64,000 nucleotides of DNA from Calliopsis andreniformis (lineage: Eukaryota; Arthropoda; Insecta; Hymenoptera; Andrenidae): assembly GCF_051401765.1 (NCBI RefSeq), contig NW_027480534.1, positions 1,054,001 through 1,118,000 on the forward strand, read 5' to 3'. Below, in pieces: positions 1 through 13,245 of this stretch. How positions within the stretch are numbered: the stretch's first letter is position 1; the number at the start of each line of letters is the position of its first letter. The translations under genes and the position numbers were made by a program. A model generated the notes under the pieces. That model saw nothing but the letters and a program-made list of their open reading frames with translations, did no database searches and had not been told where the DNA came from.

Positions 1-3000
1 TGAGGATTGAGGTTTAAGGACTGAGGACTGAGGGTTGAGGGTTGAGAATTGAGGATTGAGGATTGAGGATTGAAGATTGAGGATTGTGTATTGAGGATTG
101 AAGAATGAGGATTGAGGATTGAGGATTGAGGATTGAGGATTGAAGATTGAGTATTGAGGATTGAAGACTGAAGATTGAGGATTGAGGACTGATGATTGAG
201 GATTGAGGATTGAGGATTGAAGATTGAGTATTGAGGATTGAAGATTGAAGATTGACGATTGAGGATTGGGGATTGAGGATTGAAGATTGAGGATTGAATA
301 TTGAATATTCATGCTTGAAGATTGAGGATTGAGTATTGAGGGTTGTGGACTGAGCACGAGGACTGAGGTTTGAGTATTAATGTTTGCGGTCTGAGGGTTG
401 AGGGTTGAGGATTGAGAATTGAGGATTGAGGATTGGGGATTCAAGATTGTGGATTGGGTATTGAGAATTGAAGAATGAGGATTGAGGATTGAGTATTGAG
501 GATTGAGTATTGAGGATTGAAGATTGAGGATTGAGAATTGAGGATTGAAGATTGAGGATTGAGGATTGAGGATTGAGGATTGATGATTGAGGATTGAGGA
601 TGAGGGTTGAGGGTTGAGGATTGAGGTTTGAGGTCTGATGATTGAGGATTGAGGATTGAGAATTGAGGATTGAGGATTGTGCATTGAGGATTGAAGATTG
701 TGTATTGAGGATTGATGATTGAGGATTGAGGATTGAGGATTAAGGATTGAGGATTGAGGATTGAGGATTGAGGATTGAGGATTGAGGACTGAAGATTGAG
801 GATTGGGTATTGAGGAATGAACATTGAGGATTGAGGATTGAGGATTGAGGATTGAGGATTGAGGATTGAATATTGAATATTGATGCTTGAAGATTGAGGA
901 TTGAGTATTGAGGGTTGTGGACTGAGGACGAGGACTGAGGTTTGAGTATTAATGTTTGCGGTCTGAGGGTTGAGGATTGAGGATTGAGAATTGAGGATTG
1001 AGGATTGAGGATTGAAGATTGTGGATTGGGTATTGAGAATTGAAGAATGAGGATTGAGGATTGAGGATTGAGGATTGAGTATTGAGGATTGAAGATTGAG
1101 GATTGAGAATTGAGGATTGAAGATTGAGGATTGAGCATTGAGGATTTTGGATTGAGCATGGAGGACAGAAGATTGAGGACTGGGGATTGAGGGTTGAAGA
1201 TTGAGGATTAAGGATTGAGGATTGGGGATTGAGGATCTAAGATTGGAGATTGGTTATTGAGGATTGAAGGTTGAGGATTGAGGATTGAGGATTGAGAATT
1301 TAGAATTGAGGATGAGGACTGAGGGTTTACGATTGAGGTTTGAGGAACGAGGATTGAGGATTGAGGATTGAGGACTGCGGATTGACGATTGAGTATTGAA
1401 TATTGACGATTGAGGATTGAGGATTGAGGATTGAAGATTGAGGATTGGGGACTGAGCGTTGAGGGTTGAGTGATGAGAATTGATGTTTGTGGATAGAGAT
1501 TTGAGGATTGCAGATTGAGTATTGAGTATTGAAAACTCTGAACTGAGGATATTCTGTTGGTGACTGAGGATCGACAACTGATTGTTGAGGACTCAGGGCT
1601 GAAGATTGAGGATTCAGGATTGAGGATTCTGGATTGAAGTTTGAGGACTGTGGATTGAGGATTGAGGATTGAGGATTGAGGATTGAGGATGGAAGATTGA
1701 GGATTGAGGATTGAGGATTGAGGGTTGAGGATTGAGGATTGAATATTGAGGATTGGGTATTGAGGATTGAAGAATGAGGATTGAGGATTGAGGATTGAGG
1801 ATTGAGGGTTCAAGATTGAGTATTGAGGATTGAAGATTGAGGATTGAGGGTTGAGGATCGAGGATTGAGGGTTGAGGATTGAGGATTGAAGATTGAGTAT
1901 TGAGGATTGACGATTGAAGATTGAGTATTGAGGATTGAAGGTTGAACATTGACGATTGATGACTGAGGATTGAGGATTGAGGATTGAGTATTGAAGACTG
2001 AGGATTGATGGTTGAGGATTGAGGGTTGAGGATTGAGGATTGAGGATTGAGGGTTGAGGATTGAGGATTGAGGACTGAGGGCTGAGGATTGAGGATTGAG
2101 GATTGAGGATTGAAGATTGAGGATTGAGTATTGAGGGCTGTGGATTGAGGACGAGGACTGAGGGTTGAGTATTGATGTTTGAGGTCTGATGATTGAGGAT
2201 TGAGGATTGAGGATCGGGGATTGAAGATTGAGTATTGAGGATTGAAGATTGAGTATTCAGGATTGAAGATTGAGGATTGAAGATTGAGGATTGAGGATTG
2301 AGGATGAGGGCTGATGGCTAAGGATTGAGGTTTAAGGACTGAGGACTGAGGGTTGAGGGTTGAGAATTGAGGATTGAGGATTGAGGATTGAAGATTGAGG
2401 ATTGGGTATTGAGGATTGAAGAATGAGGATTGAGGATTGTGGATTGAAAGTTGAATATTGATGATTGAAGATTGAGGATTGAGTATTGAGTGCTGTGGGT
2501 TGAGGACGAGGACTGAGGGTTGAGTATTGATGTTAGAGGTCTGATAATTGAGGATTGAGGGTTGAGAATTGAGGATAGAGGACTGAGGATTGAGGATTGA
2601 AGATTGAGTATTGAGGATTGATGATTCAGGATTCAGGATTGAAGATTGAAGATTGACGATTGAGGATTGGGGATTGAGGATTGAAGATTGAGGATTGAAT
2701 ATTGAATATTCATGCTTGAAGATTGAGGATTGAGTATTGAGGGTTGTGGACTGAGGACGAGGACTGAGGTTTGAGTATTAATGTTTGCGGTCTGAGGGTT
2801 GAGGGTTGAGGATTGAGAATTGAGGATTGAGGATTGGGGATTCAAGATTGTGGATTGGGTATTGAGAATTGAAGGATGAGGATTGAGGATTGAGGATTGA
2901 GGATTGAGTATTGAGGATTGAAGATTGAGGATTGAGAATTGAGGATTGAAGATTGAGGATTGAGGATTGAGGATTGAGGATTGATGATTGAGGATTGAGG

Positions 3001-4985
3001 ATGAGGGCTGAGGGTTGAGGATTGAGGTTTGAGGTCTGATGATTGAGGATTGAGGATTGGGAATTGAGGATTGAGGATTGAGGATTGAGGATTGAGGATT
3101 GAGGATTGAGGATTGAGGACTGAAGATTGAGGATTGGGTATTGAGGAATGAACATTGAGGATTGAGGATTGAGGATTGAGGATTGAGGATTGAGGATTGA
3201 ATATTGAATATTGATGCTTGAAGATTGAGGATTGAGTATTGAGGGTTGTGGACTGAGGACGAGGACTGAGGTTTGAGTATTAATGTTTGCGGTCTGAGGG
3301 TTGAGGATTGAGGATTGAGAATTGAGGATTGAGGATTGAGGATTGAAGATTGTGGATTGGGTATTGAGAATTGAAGAATGAGGATTGAGGATTGAGGATT
3401 GAGGATTGAGTATTGAGGATTGAGGATTGAGGATTGAGGGTTGAGGATTGAGGATTGAATATTGAGGATTGGGTATTGAGGATTGAAGAATGAGGATTGA
3501 GGATTGAGGATTGAGGATTGAGGGTTCAAGATTGAGTATTGAGGATTGAAGATTGAGGATTGAGGGTTGAGGATCGAGGATTGAGGGTTGAGGATTGAGG
3601 ATTGAAGATTGAGTATTGAGGATTGACGATTGAAGATTGAGTATTGAGGATTGAAGGTTGAACATTGACGATTGATGACTGAGGATTGAGGATTGAGGAT
3701 TGAGTATTGAAGACTGAGGATTGATGGTTGAGGATTGAGGGTTGAGGATTGAGGATTGAGGATTGAGGGTTGAGGATTGAGGATTGAGGACTGAGGGCTG
3801 AGGATTGAGGATTGAGGATTGAGGATTGAAGATTGAGGATTGAGTATTGAGGGCTGTGGATTGAGGACGAGGACTGAGGGTTGAGTATTGATGTTTGAGG
3901 TCTGATGATTGAGGATTGAGGATTGAGGATCGGGGATTGAAGATTGAGTATTGAGGATTGAAGATTGAGTATTCAGGATTGAAGATTGAGGATTGAAGAT
4001 TGAGGATTGAGGATTGAGGATGAGGGCTGATGGCTAAGGATTGAGGTTTAAGGACTGAGGACTGAGGGTTGAGGGTTGAGAATTGAGGATTGAGGATTGA
4101 GGATTGAAGATTGAGGATTGGGTATTGAGGATTGAAGAATGAGGATTGAGGATTGTGGATTGAAAGTTGAATATTGATGATTGAAGATTGAGGATTGAGT
4201 ATTGAGTGCTGTGGGTTGAGGACGAGGACTGAGGGTTGAGTATTGATGTTAGAGGTCTGATAATTGAGGATTGAGGGTTGAGAATTGAGGATAGAGGACT
4301 GAGGATTGAGGATTGAAGATTGAGTATTGAGGATTGATGATTGAGGATTCAGGATTGAAGATTGAAGATTGACGATTGAGGATTGGGGATTGAGGATTGA
4401 AGATTGAGGATTGAATATTGAATATTCATGCTTGAAGATTGAGGATTGAGTATTGAGGGTTGTGGACTGAGGACGAGGACTGAGGTTTGAGTATTAATGT
4501 TTGCGGTCTGAGGGTTGAGGGTTGAGGATTGAGAATTGAGGATTGAGGATTGGGGATTCAAGATTGTGGATTGGGTATTGAGAATTGAAGAATGAGGATT
4601 GAGGATTGAGGATTGAGGATTGAGTATTGAGGATTGAAGATTGAGGATTGAGAATTGAGGATTGAAGATTGAGGATTGAGGATTGAGGATTGAGGATTGA
4701 TGATTGAGGATTGAGGATGAGGGCTGAGGGTTGAGGATTGAGGTTTGAGGTCTGATGATTGAGGATTGAGGATTGGGAATTGAGGATTGAGGATTGTGCA
4801 TTGTGGATTGAAGATTGTGTATTGAGGATTGATGATTGAGGATTGAGGATTGAGGATTAAGGATTGAGGATTGAGGATTGAGGATTGAGGATTGAGGATT
4901 GAGGATTGAGGATTGAAGATTGAGGATTGGGTATTGAGGAATGAACATTGAGGATTGAGGATTGAGGATTGAGGATTGAGGATTG
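1..4985. repeat. Long duplicated segment S1, left copy
   Basis: The order of variant units from base 1 matches the sequence starting at 23,223 almost base for base. The offset is 23,222 bp up to about 1.36 kb, then 23,229 bp because the other copy has one more heptamer before the gaggactgcgg landmark. The match stops near 4,985, where this copy continues into gaatattgaatattgatgc and the other jumps to gatctaagattgg. The left edge lies outside the window. Confidence 0.9.
1695..3410. repeat. 1,716-bp tandem pair in S1, first unit
   Basis: Landmarks repeat 1,716 bp downstream: gaatattgaggattggg at 1,741 and 3,457, aacattgacgattgatgac at 1,945 and 3,661, and gaagattgaagattgacg at 2,641 and 4,357. 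By eye the unit contains six 6-bp units (near 2,148, 2,300, 2,495, 2,757, 2,999 and 3,258), which explains why its length is 1 modulo 7. Compared with the next unit it lacks 77 bp, exactly eleven heptamers, near 3,070. Confidence 0.85.
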
Positions 4986-5205
4986 AGGATTGAATATTGA
5001 ATATTGATGCTTGAAGATTGAGGATTGAGTATTGAGGGTTGTGGACTGAGGACGAGGACTGAGGTTTGAGTATTAATGTTTGCGGTCTGAGGGTTGAGGA
5101 TTGAGGATTGAGAATTGAGGATTGAGGATTGAGGATTGAAGATTGTGGATTGGGTATTGAGAATTGAAGAATGAGGATTGAGGATTGAGGATTGAGGATT
5201 GAGTA
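3411..5205. repeat. 1,716-bp tandem pair in S1, second unit
   Basis: This is the downstream partner of the unit at 1,695-3,410. The offset is 1,716 bp up to about 4.78 kb and 1,793 bp after it. The extra 77 bp holds variant units (gtgcattgtgg, gtgtattgagg, gattaagg) that look deleted from the first unit. The same pair, with the same 1,716-bp offset, is present in the distant copy at about 24.9-28.2 kb. Confidence 0.8.
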
Positions 5206-6721
5206 TTGAGGATTGAAGATTGAGGATTGAGAATTGAGGATTGAAGATTGAGGATTGAGCATTGAGGATTTTGGATTGAGCATTCAGGACAGAAGATTGA
5301 GGACTGGGGATTGAGGGTTGAAGATTGAGGATTAAGGATTGAGGATTGGGGATTGAGGATCTAAGATTGGAGATTGGTTATTGAGGATTGAAGGTTGAGG
5401 ATTGAGGATTGAGGATTGAGAATTTAGAATTGAGGATGATGACTGAGGGTTTAGGATTGAGGTTTGAGGAACGAGGATTGAGGATTGAGGATTGAGGACT
5501 GCGGATTGACGATTGAGTATTGAATATTGACGATTGAGGATTGAGGATTGAGGATTGAAGATTGAGGATTGATGGTTGAGGATTGAGGGTTGAGGATTGA
5601 GGATTGAGGATTGAGGGTTGAGGATTGAGGATTGAGGACTGAGGGCTGAGGATTGAGGATTGAGGATTGAGGATTGAAGATTGAGGATTGAGTATTGAGG
5701 GCTGTGGATTGAGGACGAGGACTGAGGGTTGAGTATTGATGTTTGAGGTCTGATGATTGAGGATTGAGGATTGAGGATCGGGGATTGAAGATTGAGTATT
5801 GAGGATTGAAGATTGAGTATTCAGGATTGAAGATTGAGGATTGAAGATTGAGGATTGAGGATTGAGGATGAGGGCTGATGACTGAGGATTGAGGTTTAAG
5901 GACTGAGGACTGAGGGTTGAGGGTTGAGAATTGAGGATTGAGGATTGAGGATTGAAGATTGAGGATTGGGTATTGAGGATTGAAGAATGAGGATTGAGGA
6001 TTGTGGATTGAAAGTTGAATATTGATGATTGAAGATTGAGGATTGAGTATTGAGGGCTGTGGGTTGAGGACGAGGACTGAGGGTTGAGTATTGATGTTAG
6101 AGGTCTGATAATTGAGGATTGAGGGTTGAGAGTTGAGGATAGAGGACTGAGGATTGAGGATTGAAGATTGAGTATTGAGGATTGATGATTGAGGATTCAG
6201 GATTGAGGATTAAGGATTGAGGATTGAGGATTGAGGATTGAGGATTGATGATTGAGGATTGAGGATCGAGGATTGAAGATTGAGGATTGGGTATTGAGGA
6301 ATGAACATTGAGGATTGAGGATTGAGGATTGAGGATTGAGGATTGAGGATTGAGGATTGAATATTGAATATTGATGTTTGAAGATTGAGGATTGAGTATT
6401 GAGGGTTGTGGACTGAGGACGAGGACTGAGGTTTGAGTATTAATGTTTGCGGTCTGAGGGTTGAGGATTGAGGATTGAGAATTGAGGATTGAGGATTGAG
6501 GATTGAAGATTGTGGATTGGGTATTGAGAATTGAAGAATGAGGATTGAGGATTGAGGATTGAGGATTGAGTATTGTGGATTGAAGATTGAGGATTGAGAA
6601 TTGAGGATTGAAGATTGAGGATTGAGCATTGAGGATTTTGGATTGAGCATTGAGGGCAGAAGATTGAGGACTGGGGATTGAGGGTTGAAGATTGAGGATT
6701 AAGGATTGAGGATTGGGGATT
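4985..6721. repeat. Segment present only in the left series
   Basis: About 1.74 kb lies here between S1 and the next matched segment. The right-hand series passes straight from the S1 match to the S2 match at 28,214. The segment is a mosaic. About 5,080-5,560 shares a distinctive gaggatgatgactg variant with about 56.2-56.65 kb. About 5,555-6,190 resembles 1,985-2,620. About 6,190-6,720 resembles other copies of the landmark tgtttgcggtctg. Confidence 0.75.
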
Positions 6722-9611
6722 GAGGATCTAAGATTGGAGATTGGTTATTGAGGATTGAAGGTTGAGGATTGAGGATTGAGGACTGAGAATTTAGAATTGA
6801 GGATGAGGACTGAGGGCTTAGGATTGAGGTTTGAGGAACGAGGATTGAGGATTGAGGATTGAGGACTGCGGATTCACGATTGAGTATTGAATATTGACGA
6901 TTGAGGATTGAGGATTGAGGATTGAAGATTGAGGATTGGGGACTGAGCGTTGAGGGTTGAGTGATGAGAATTGATGTTTGTGGATAGAGATTTGAGGATT
7001 GCAGATTGAGTATTGAGTATTGAAAACTGTGAACTGTGGATATTCTGTTGGTGACTGAGGATCGACAACTGATTGTTGAGGACTCGGGGCTGAAGATTGA
7101 GGATTCAGGATTGAGGATTCTGGATTGAAGTTTGAGGACTGAGGATTGAGGATTGAGGATTGAGGATTGAGGATTGAGGATGGAAGATTGAGGATTGAGG
7201 ATTGAGGATTGAGGATTGAGGATTGAGGATTGAAGATTGAGGATTGGGTATTGAGGATTGAAGAATGAGGATTGAGGATTGAGGATTGAGGATTGAAGGT
7301 TGAAGATTGAGTATTCAGGATTGAAGATTGAGGATTGAGGGTTGAGGATCGAGGATTGAGGGTTGAGGATTGAGGATTGAAGATTGAGTATTGAGGATTG
7401 ACGATTGAAGATTGAGTATTGAGGATTGAAGGTTGAACATTGACGATTGAGGATTGAGGATTGAGGACTGAAGATTGAGGATTGGGGACTGAGCGTTGAG
7501 GGTTGAGTGATGAGAATTGCTGTTTGTGGATAGAGATTTGAGGATTGCAGATTGAGTATTGAGGATTGAAGGTTGAGGATTGAGGATTCAGGTTTGAGGA
7601 TTGAGGATGAGGGCCGAGGGCTGAGGATTGAGGCTTAATGACTGAGGACTGAGGGTTGAGGATTGAGAATTGAGGATTGAGGATTGAGGATTGAAGATTG
7701 AGGATTGGGAATTGAGGATTGTAGAATGAGGATTGAGGATTGAGGATTGAGGATTGAGGATTGAAGATTGAGTATTGAGGATTGAAGACTGACCATTGAG
7801 GATTGAGGATTGATGATTGAGGATTGAGGATTGAGGATTGAGGATTGAGTATTGAGGATTGAAGATTGAAGATTGACGATTGAGGATTGAGGATTGAGGA
7901 TTGAAGACTGAGGATTGGGGACCGAGCGTTGAGGGCTGAGTGATGAGAATTGATATTTGTGGATAGAGATTTGAGGATTGCAGATTGGGTATTGAGTATT
8001 GAAAACTGTGAATTGAGGATATTCTGTTGAGGACTAAGGATTGACAGCTGACTGTTGAGGACTCAGGGATGAAGATTGAGGTTACAGGATTGAGGATTCA
8101 GGATTGAGGTTTGAGGACTGAGGATTGAGGATTGAGGATTGAGGATTGAGGATGGAAGATTGAGGATTGGGTATTGAGGATTGGGTATTGAGGATTGAAC
8201 ATTGAGGATTGAGTATTGAGGATTGAGGATTGAGGATTGAAGATTGAGGACTGAGTATTGAGGGCTGTGGATTGAGGACGAGGACTGAGGGTTGAGTATT
8301 GATGTTTGAGGTCTGATGATTGAGGATTGAGGATTGAGGATCGGGGATTGAAGACTGAGTATTCAGGATTGAAGATTGAGTATTGAGGATTGAAGATTGA
8401 GGATTGAAGATTGAGGATTGAGGATTGAGGATTGAGGACAGAGGGCTGAGGGTTGAGGGTTGAAGATTGAGGATTAAGGATTGAGGATTGGGGATTGAGG
8501 ATCTAGGATTGGAGCTTGGTTATTGAGGATTGAAGGTTGAGGATTGAGGATTGAGGATTGAGAATTTAGAATTGAGGATGAGGACTGAGGGTTTAGGATT
8601 GAGGTTTGAGGGACGAGGGTTGTGGATTGAGGATTGAGGACTGCGGATTGACGATTGAGTATTGAATATTAAGGATTGATGACTGAGGATTGAGGATTGA
8701 GGATTGAGTATTGAAGACTGAGGATTGATGGTTGAGGATTGAGGATTGAGGATTGAGGATTGAGGATTGAGGGTTGAGGATTGAGGATTGAGGACTGAGG
8801 GCTGAGGATTGAGGATTGAGAATTGAGGATTGAGGGTTGAGGATTGAAGATTGAGGATTGTGTATTGATTAATGAAGAATGAGTGTTGAGGATTGAGGAT
8901 TGAAGATTGAGGATTGAGGATTGAATATTCAGTATAGGGGATCGAAGATTGAGAATTGAGGATTGAGGATTGAGGATTGGGGACAGAGTGTTGAGGGTTG
9001 AGTGATGAGAATTGATGTTTGTGGATAGAGATTTGAAGATTGCAGATTGAGTATTGAGTATTGAAAGGTGTGAACTGAGGATATTCTATTGAGGTCTGAG
9101 GATTGACAACTGATTGTTGAGGAATCAGGTCTGACGATTGAGGATTCAGGTTTGAGGATTGACGATTGAGGATTGAAGATTGAGGATTGGGTATTGAGGA
9201 TTGAAGAATGAGGATTGAGGATTGAGGATTGAGGATTGAGGGTTGAAGATTGAGTATTGAGGATTGAAGATTGAGGATTGAGGATTGAGGATAGAGGATT
9301 GAGGGTTGAGGATTGAGGATTGAGGATTGAGGATTGAGGATTGAGTATTGAAGATTGAGTATTGAGGATTGAAGGTTGAGGGTTGAGGATTGAGGTCTGA
9401 GGATTGAGGATTGAAGATTGAGGATTGGGGATTGAGGATTGACGATTGAGGATTAAGTATTGAGGATTGAGAATTGAGGATTGAGGATTGAAGATTGAGT
9501 ATTGAGGATTGAAGATTGAGGATGGAGGATTCAGCATTGAGGATTGAGGACTGAGGGGTGACGATTGGGTATTGAAGGTTGAGGATTGAGGATTGAGGAT
9601 TGAGGATTGAT
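6722..9611. repeat. Long duplicated segment S2, left copy, first part
   Basis: The sequence matches 28,214 onward at an offset of 21,492 bp, falling to 21,486 bp by 9.86 kb. The net -6 is accounted for by three changes in the right copy: loss of two heptamers near 8.17 kb (a repeated gggtattgaggatt), a 1-bp gain in gggctgcgggg near 29,925, and one extra gggttga near 30,855. It includes several copies of the diverged landmark gtttgtggatagag (near 6,973, 7,515, 7,950 and 9,017). Confidence 0.85.
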
Positions 9612-11428
9612 TATTGAGGATTGAAGATTGAGGATTAGGGACTGAGGATTGAAGATTGAGGATTGAGGACTGAGGATTGAGGATTGAAGATTGAGTATTG
9701 AGGATTGAAGATTGAGGATTGAGGATTGACGATTGAGGATTGAGCATTGATGCCTGAGGATTGAAGATTGAGGTTTGAGGATTGAGGGTTGTGGATTGAG
9801 GACGAGGACTGAGGGTTGAGTATTGATGTTTGAGGTCTGAGGACTGAGGATTGAGCATTGAGAATTGAGGACTGAGGATTGAGGATTGAAGATTGAGGAT
9901 TCTGTATTGAGGATTGAAGAATGAGGATTGAGGATTGAGAATTGAGGATTGAGGATAGAAGATTGAGTATTGAGGATTGAAGATTGAGGATTGGGGATTG
10001 AGGATTGACGATTGAGGATTGAGTATTGAGGCTTGAGAATTGAGGATTGAGGATTGAAGATTGAGTATTGAGGATTGAAGATTGAGGATTGAGGATTGAG
10101 GTTTGAGGATTGAGGATTGAGGATTGAGGATTAAGGATTGAAGATTGAGGATTGAGGCTTGAGGATTGAGGATTGAGGATTGAAGATTGACTATTGAGAA
10201 TTGAAGATTGAGGATTGAGGATTGAGGATGAAAGAATTTAGGATTGAGGATTGAGGATTGAAGCTTGAGTATTGAGGATGGAGGATTGAGGATTGAGGAT
10301 TGAGGATTGAGGACTGAAGATTGAGGATTGGAGCTTCAGGATTGACGATTGAGGATTGAGGATTGTGGATTGAGAATTGAGGATTGCGGATTGAAGGTTG
10401 AGTATTGAGGATTGAAGATAGAGGATTGAGGATTGAGGATCGAAGATTGAGGACTGAGTGTTGAGGGTTGATTGATGAGAGTTGATGTGTGTGGATTGAG
10501 ATTTGAAGATTGAAGATTTGGGATTGAGTGTTGAAAACTGTGAATTGACGATGTTCTATTGAGGATTGAGGATTGAGTCTTGACGGTTGAGGATTGAGGA
10601 TTGAGGATGCAGGATTGAAGAGAGAGGACTGTGTGTTGAGGATTGAGTGTTAAGAATTGATGTTTGAGGATTGAGATTTGACAATTGAATATTGTGGATT
10701 GTGTATTGAACCATGAGAATTCAGGATATTCTATTGAGTATTGAGAATTCAGGATTGATGGTTGAGTATTGAGGATTTATGGTTGAGGGTTGTGTGTTGA
10801 ATATTGAGAATTGAGGATTGAGGATTGAGGATTGAGGATTGAGGATTGAGGATAGGTGATTGAGTATTGATGACTGAGTGTTGAGGGTTGAGGATTGAGG
10901 ACGAGGACTGACGGTTGAGGATTGAGATTTGGGGATTGGGGATTGAGGATTGAGGTCTGAGGATTGAGGATTTTGGATTGAGCATTGAGGATTGAAGATT
11001 GAGGACTGGGGATTGAGGGTTGAAGTATGAGGATTAAGGATTGAGGATTGGGGATTGAGGATCTAGGATTGGAGATCGATTATTGAGGATTGAAGGTTGA
11101 GGATTGAGTATTGAGGATTGAGAATTGAGAATTGAGGATGTGGACTGAGGGTTGAGGATTGAGGTTTGAGGAACGAGGATTGAGGATTGAGGATTGAGGA
11201 TTGAGTATTGAGGATTGAAGATTGAGGATTGAGAATTGAGGATTGAAGGTTGAGGATTGAGGATTGAGGATTGAGGGTTGAAGATTGAGGATTGAGGATG
11301 AGGGCTGAGGGTTGAGGATTGAGGTTTGAGGTCTGATGATTGAGGATTGAGGATTGAGAATTGAGGATTGAGGATTGTGGATTGAAGATTGAGGATTGGG
11401 TATTGGGGATTGAACATTGAGGATTGTG
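9612..11428. repeat. 1,817-bp tandem duplication, first unit
   Basis: Every landmark recurs 1,817 bp downstream: attaggg at 9,634 and 11,451, and ccatgagaattc at 10,711 and 12,528. I noticed only about half a dozen base differences between the two units, so the event looks recent. The homologous place in the right-hand series (about 31.1-32.9 kb) has a single unit. Confidence 0.92.
10228..11085. repeat. Diverged landmark block, copy 1 of 9
   Basis: This stretch departs most from the consensus but stays 7-phased, apart from one 8-bp unit at gatgaaagaattt near its start and one 6-bp unit at gaggacgagg near 10,897. It has two GAATTC sites, at 10,717 and 10,745, and ends near ggagatcgattattg. 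Type I markers: ggactgtgtgttg and tttgacaattg. Private to copies 1 and 2: gatttggggattgggg and gaagtatgagg. Confidence 0.9.
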
Positions 11429-13245
11429 TATTGAGGATTGAAGATTGAGGATTAGGGACTGAGGATTGAAGATTGAGGATTGAGGACTGAGGATTGAGGA
11501 TTGAAGATTGAGTATTGAGGATTGAAGATTGAGGATTGAGGATTGACGATTGAGGATTGAGCATTGATGCCTGAGGATTGAAGATTGAGGTTTGAGGATT
11601 GAGGGTTGTGGATTGAGGACGAGGACTGAGGGTTGAGTATTGATGTTTGAGGTCTGAGGACTGAGGATTGAGCATTGAGAATTAAGGACTGAGGATTGAG
11701 GATTGAAGATTGACGATTCTGTATTGAGGATTGAAGAATGAGGATTGAGGATTGAGAATTGAGTATTGAGGATAGAAGATTGAGTATTGAGGATTGAAGA
11801 TTGAGGATTGGGGATTGAGGATTGACGATTGAGGATTGAGTATTGAGGCTTGAGAATTGAGGATTGAGGATTGAAGATTGAGTATTGAGGATTGAAGATT
11901 GAGGATTGAGGATTGAGGTTTGAGGATTGAGGATTGAGGATTGAGGAGTAAGGATTGAAGATTGAGGATTGAGGCTTGAGGATTGAGGATTGAGGATTGA
12001 AGATTGACTATTGAGAATTGAAGATTGAGGATTGAGGATTGAGGATGAAAGAATTTAGGATTGAGGATTGAGGATTGAAGCTTGAGTATTGAGCATGGAG
12101 GATTGAGGATTGAGGATTGAGGATTGAGGACTGAAGATTGAGGATTGGAGCTTCAGGATTGACGATTGAGGATTGAGGATTGTGGATTGAGAATTGAGGA
12201 TTGCGGATTGAAGGTTGAGTATTGAGGATTGAAGATAGAGGATTGAGGATTGAGGATCGAAGATTGAGGACTGAGTGTTGAGGGTTGATTGATGAGAGTT
12301 GATGTGTGTGGATTGAGATTTGAAGATTGAAGATTTGGGATTGAGTGTTGAAAACTGTGAATTGACGATGTTCTATTGAGGATTGAGGATTGAGTCTTGA
12401 CGGTTGAGGATTGAGGATTGAGGATGCAGGATTGAAGAGAGAGGACTGTGTGTTGAGGATTGAGTGTTAAGAATTGATGTTTGAGGATTGAGATTTGACA
12501 ATTGAATATTGTGGATTGTGTATTGAACCATGAGAATTCAGGATATTCTATTGAGTATTGAGAATTCAGGATTGATGGTTGAGTATTGAGGATTTATGGT
12601 TGAGGGTTGTGTGTTGAATATTGAGAATTGAGGATTGAGGATTGAGGATTGAGGATTGAGGATTGAGGATAGGTGATTGAGTATTGATGACTGAGTGTTG
12701 AGGGTTGAGGATTGAGGACGAGGACTGACGGTTGAGGATTGAGATTTGGGGATTGGGGATTGAGGATTGAGGTCTGAGGATTGAGGATTTTGGATTGAGC
12801 ATTGAGGATTGAAGATTGAGGACTGGGGATTGAGGGTTGAAGTATGAGGATTAAGGATTGAGGATTGGGGATTGAGGATCTAGGATTGGAGATCGATTAT
12901 TGAGGATTGAAGGTTGAGGATTGAGTATTGAGGATTGAGAATTGAGAATTGAGGATGTGGACTGAGGGTTGAGGATTCAGGTTTGAGGAACGAGGATTGA
13001 GGATTGAGGATTGAGGATTGAGTATTGAGGATTGAAGATTGAGGATTGAGAATTGAGGATTGAAGGTTGAGGATTGAGGATTGAGGATTGAGGGTTGAAG
13101 ATTGAGGATTGAGGATGAGGGCTGAGGGTTGAGGATTGAGGTTTGAGGTCTGATGATTGAGGATTGAGGATTGAGAATTGAGGATTGAGGATTGTGGATT
13201 GAAGATTGAGGATTGGGTATTGGGGATTGAACATTGAGGATTGTG
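11429..13245. repeat. 1,817-bp tandem duplication, second unit
   Basis: This near-identical partner of 9,612-11,428 carries private changes: gaattaagg near 11,681, gaggagtaagg near 11,944 and gagcatggagg near 12,093. The upstream junction at about 11,429 joins tgtgta to ttgaggattgaag and keeps the heptamer phase. After 13,246 the sequence rejoins the S2 match. Confidence 0.92.
12045..12902. repeat. Diverged landmark block, copy 2 of 9
   Basis: GAATTC at 12,534 and 12,562. Type I. Shares gatttgggg and gaagtatgagg with copy 1, as expected from the 1,817-bp tandem duplication. Confidence 0.9.

Noticed and set aside
8929..9858. 309-residue minus-strand ORF conserved at 38,058-38,987 and 48,018-48,947
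   Set aside because: Conservation follows from duplication of the DNA segment. The copies at 30,625 and 42,233 are 239 residues and end elsewhere, so no frame is being protected.
10700..10760. Promoter-like AT-rich patch in the landmark block (gatattctattgag)
   Set aside because: The bases are ordinary heptamer variants in phase. There is no TATA-like or -10/-35 arrangement beyond chance and no gene to drive.
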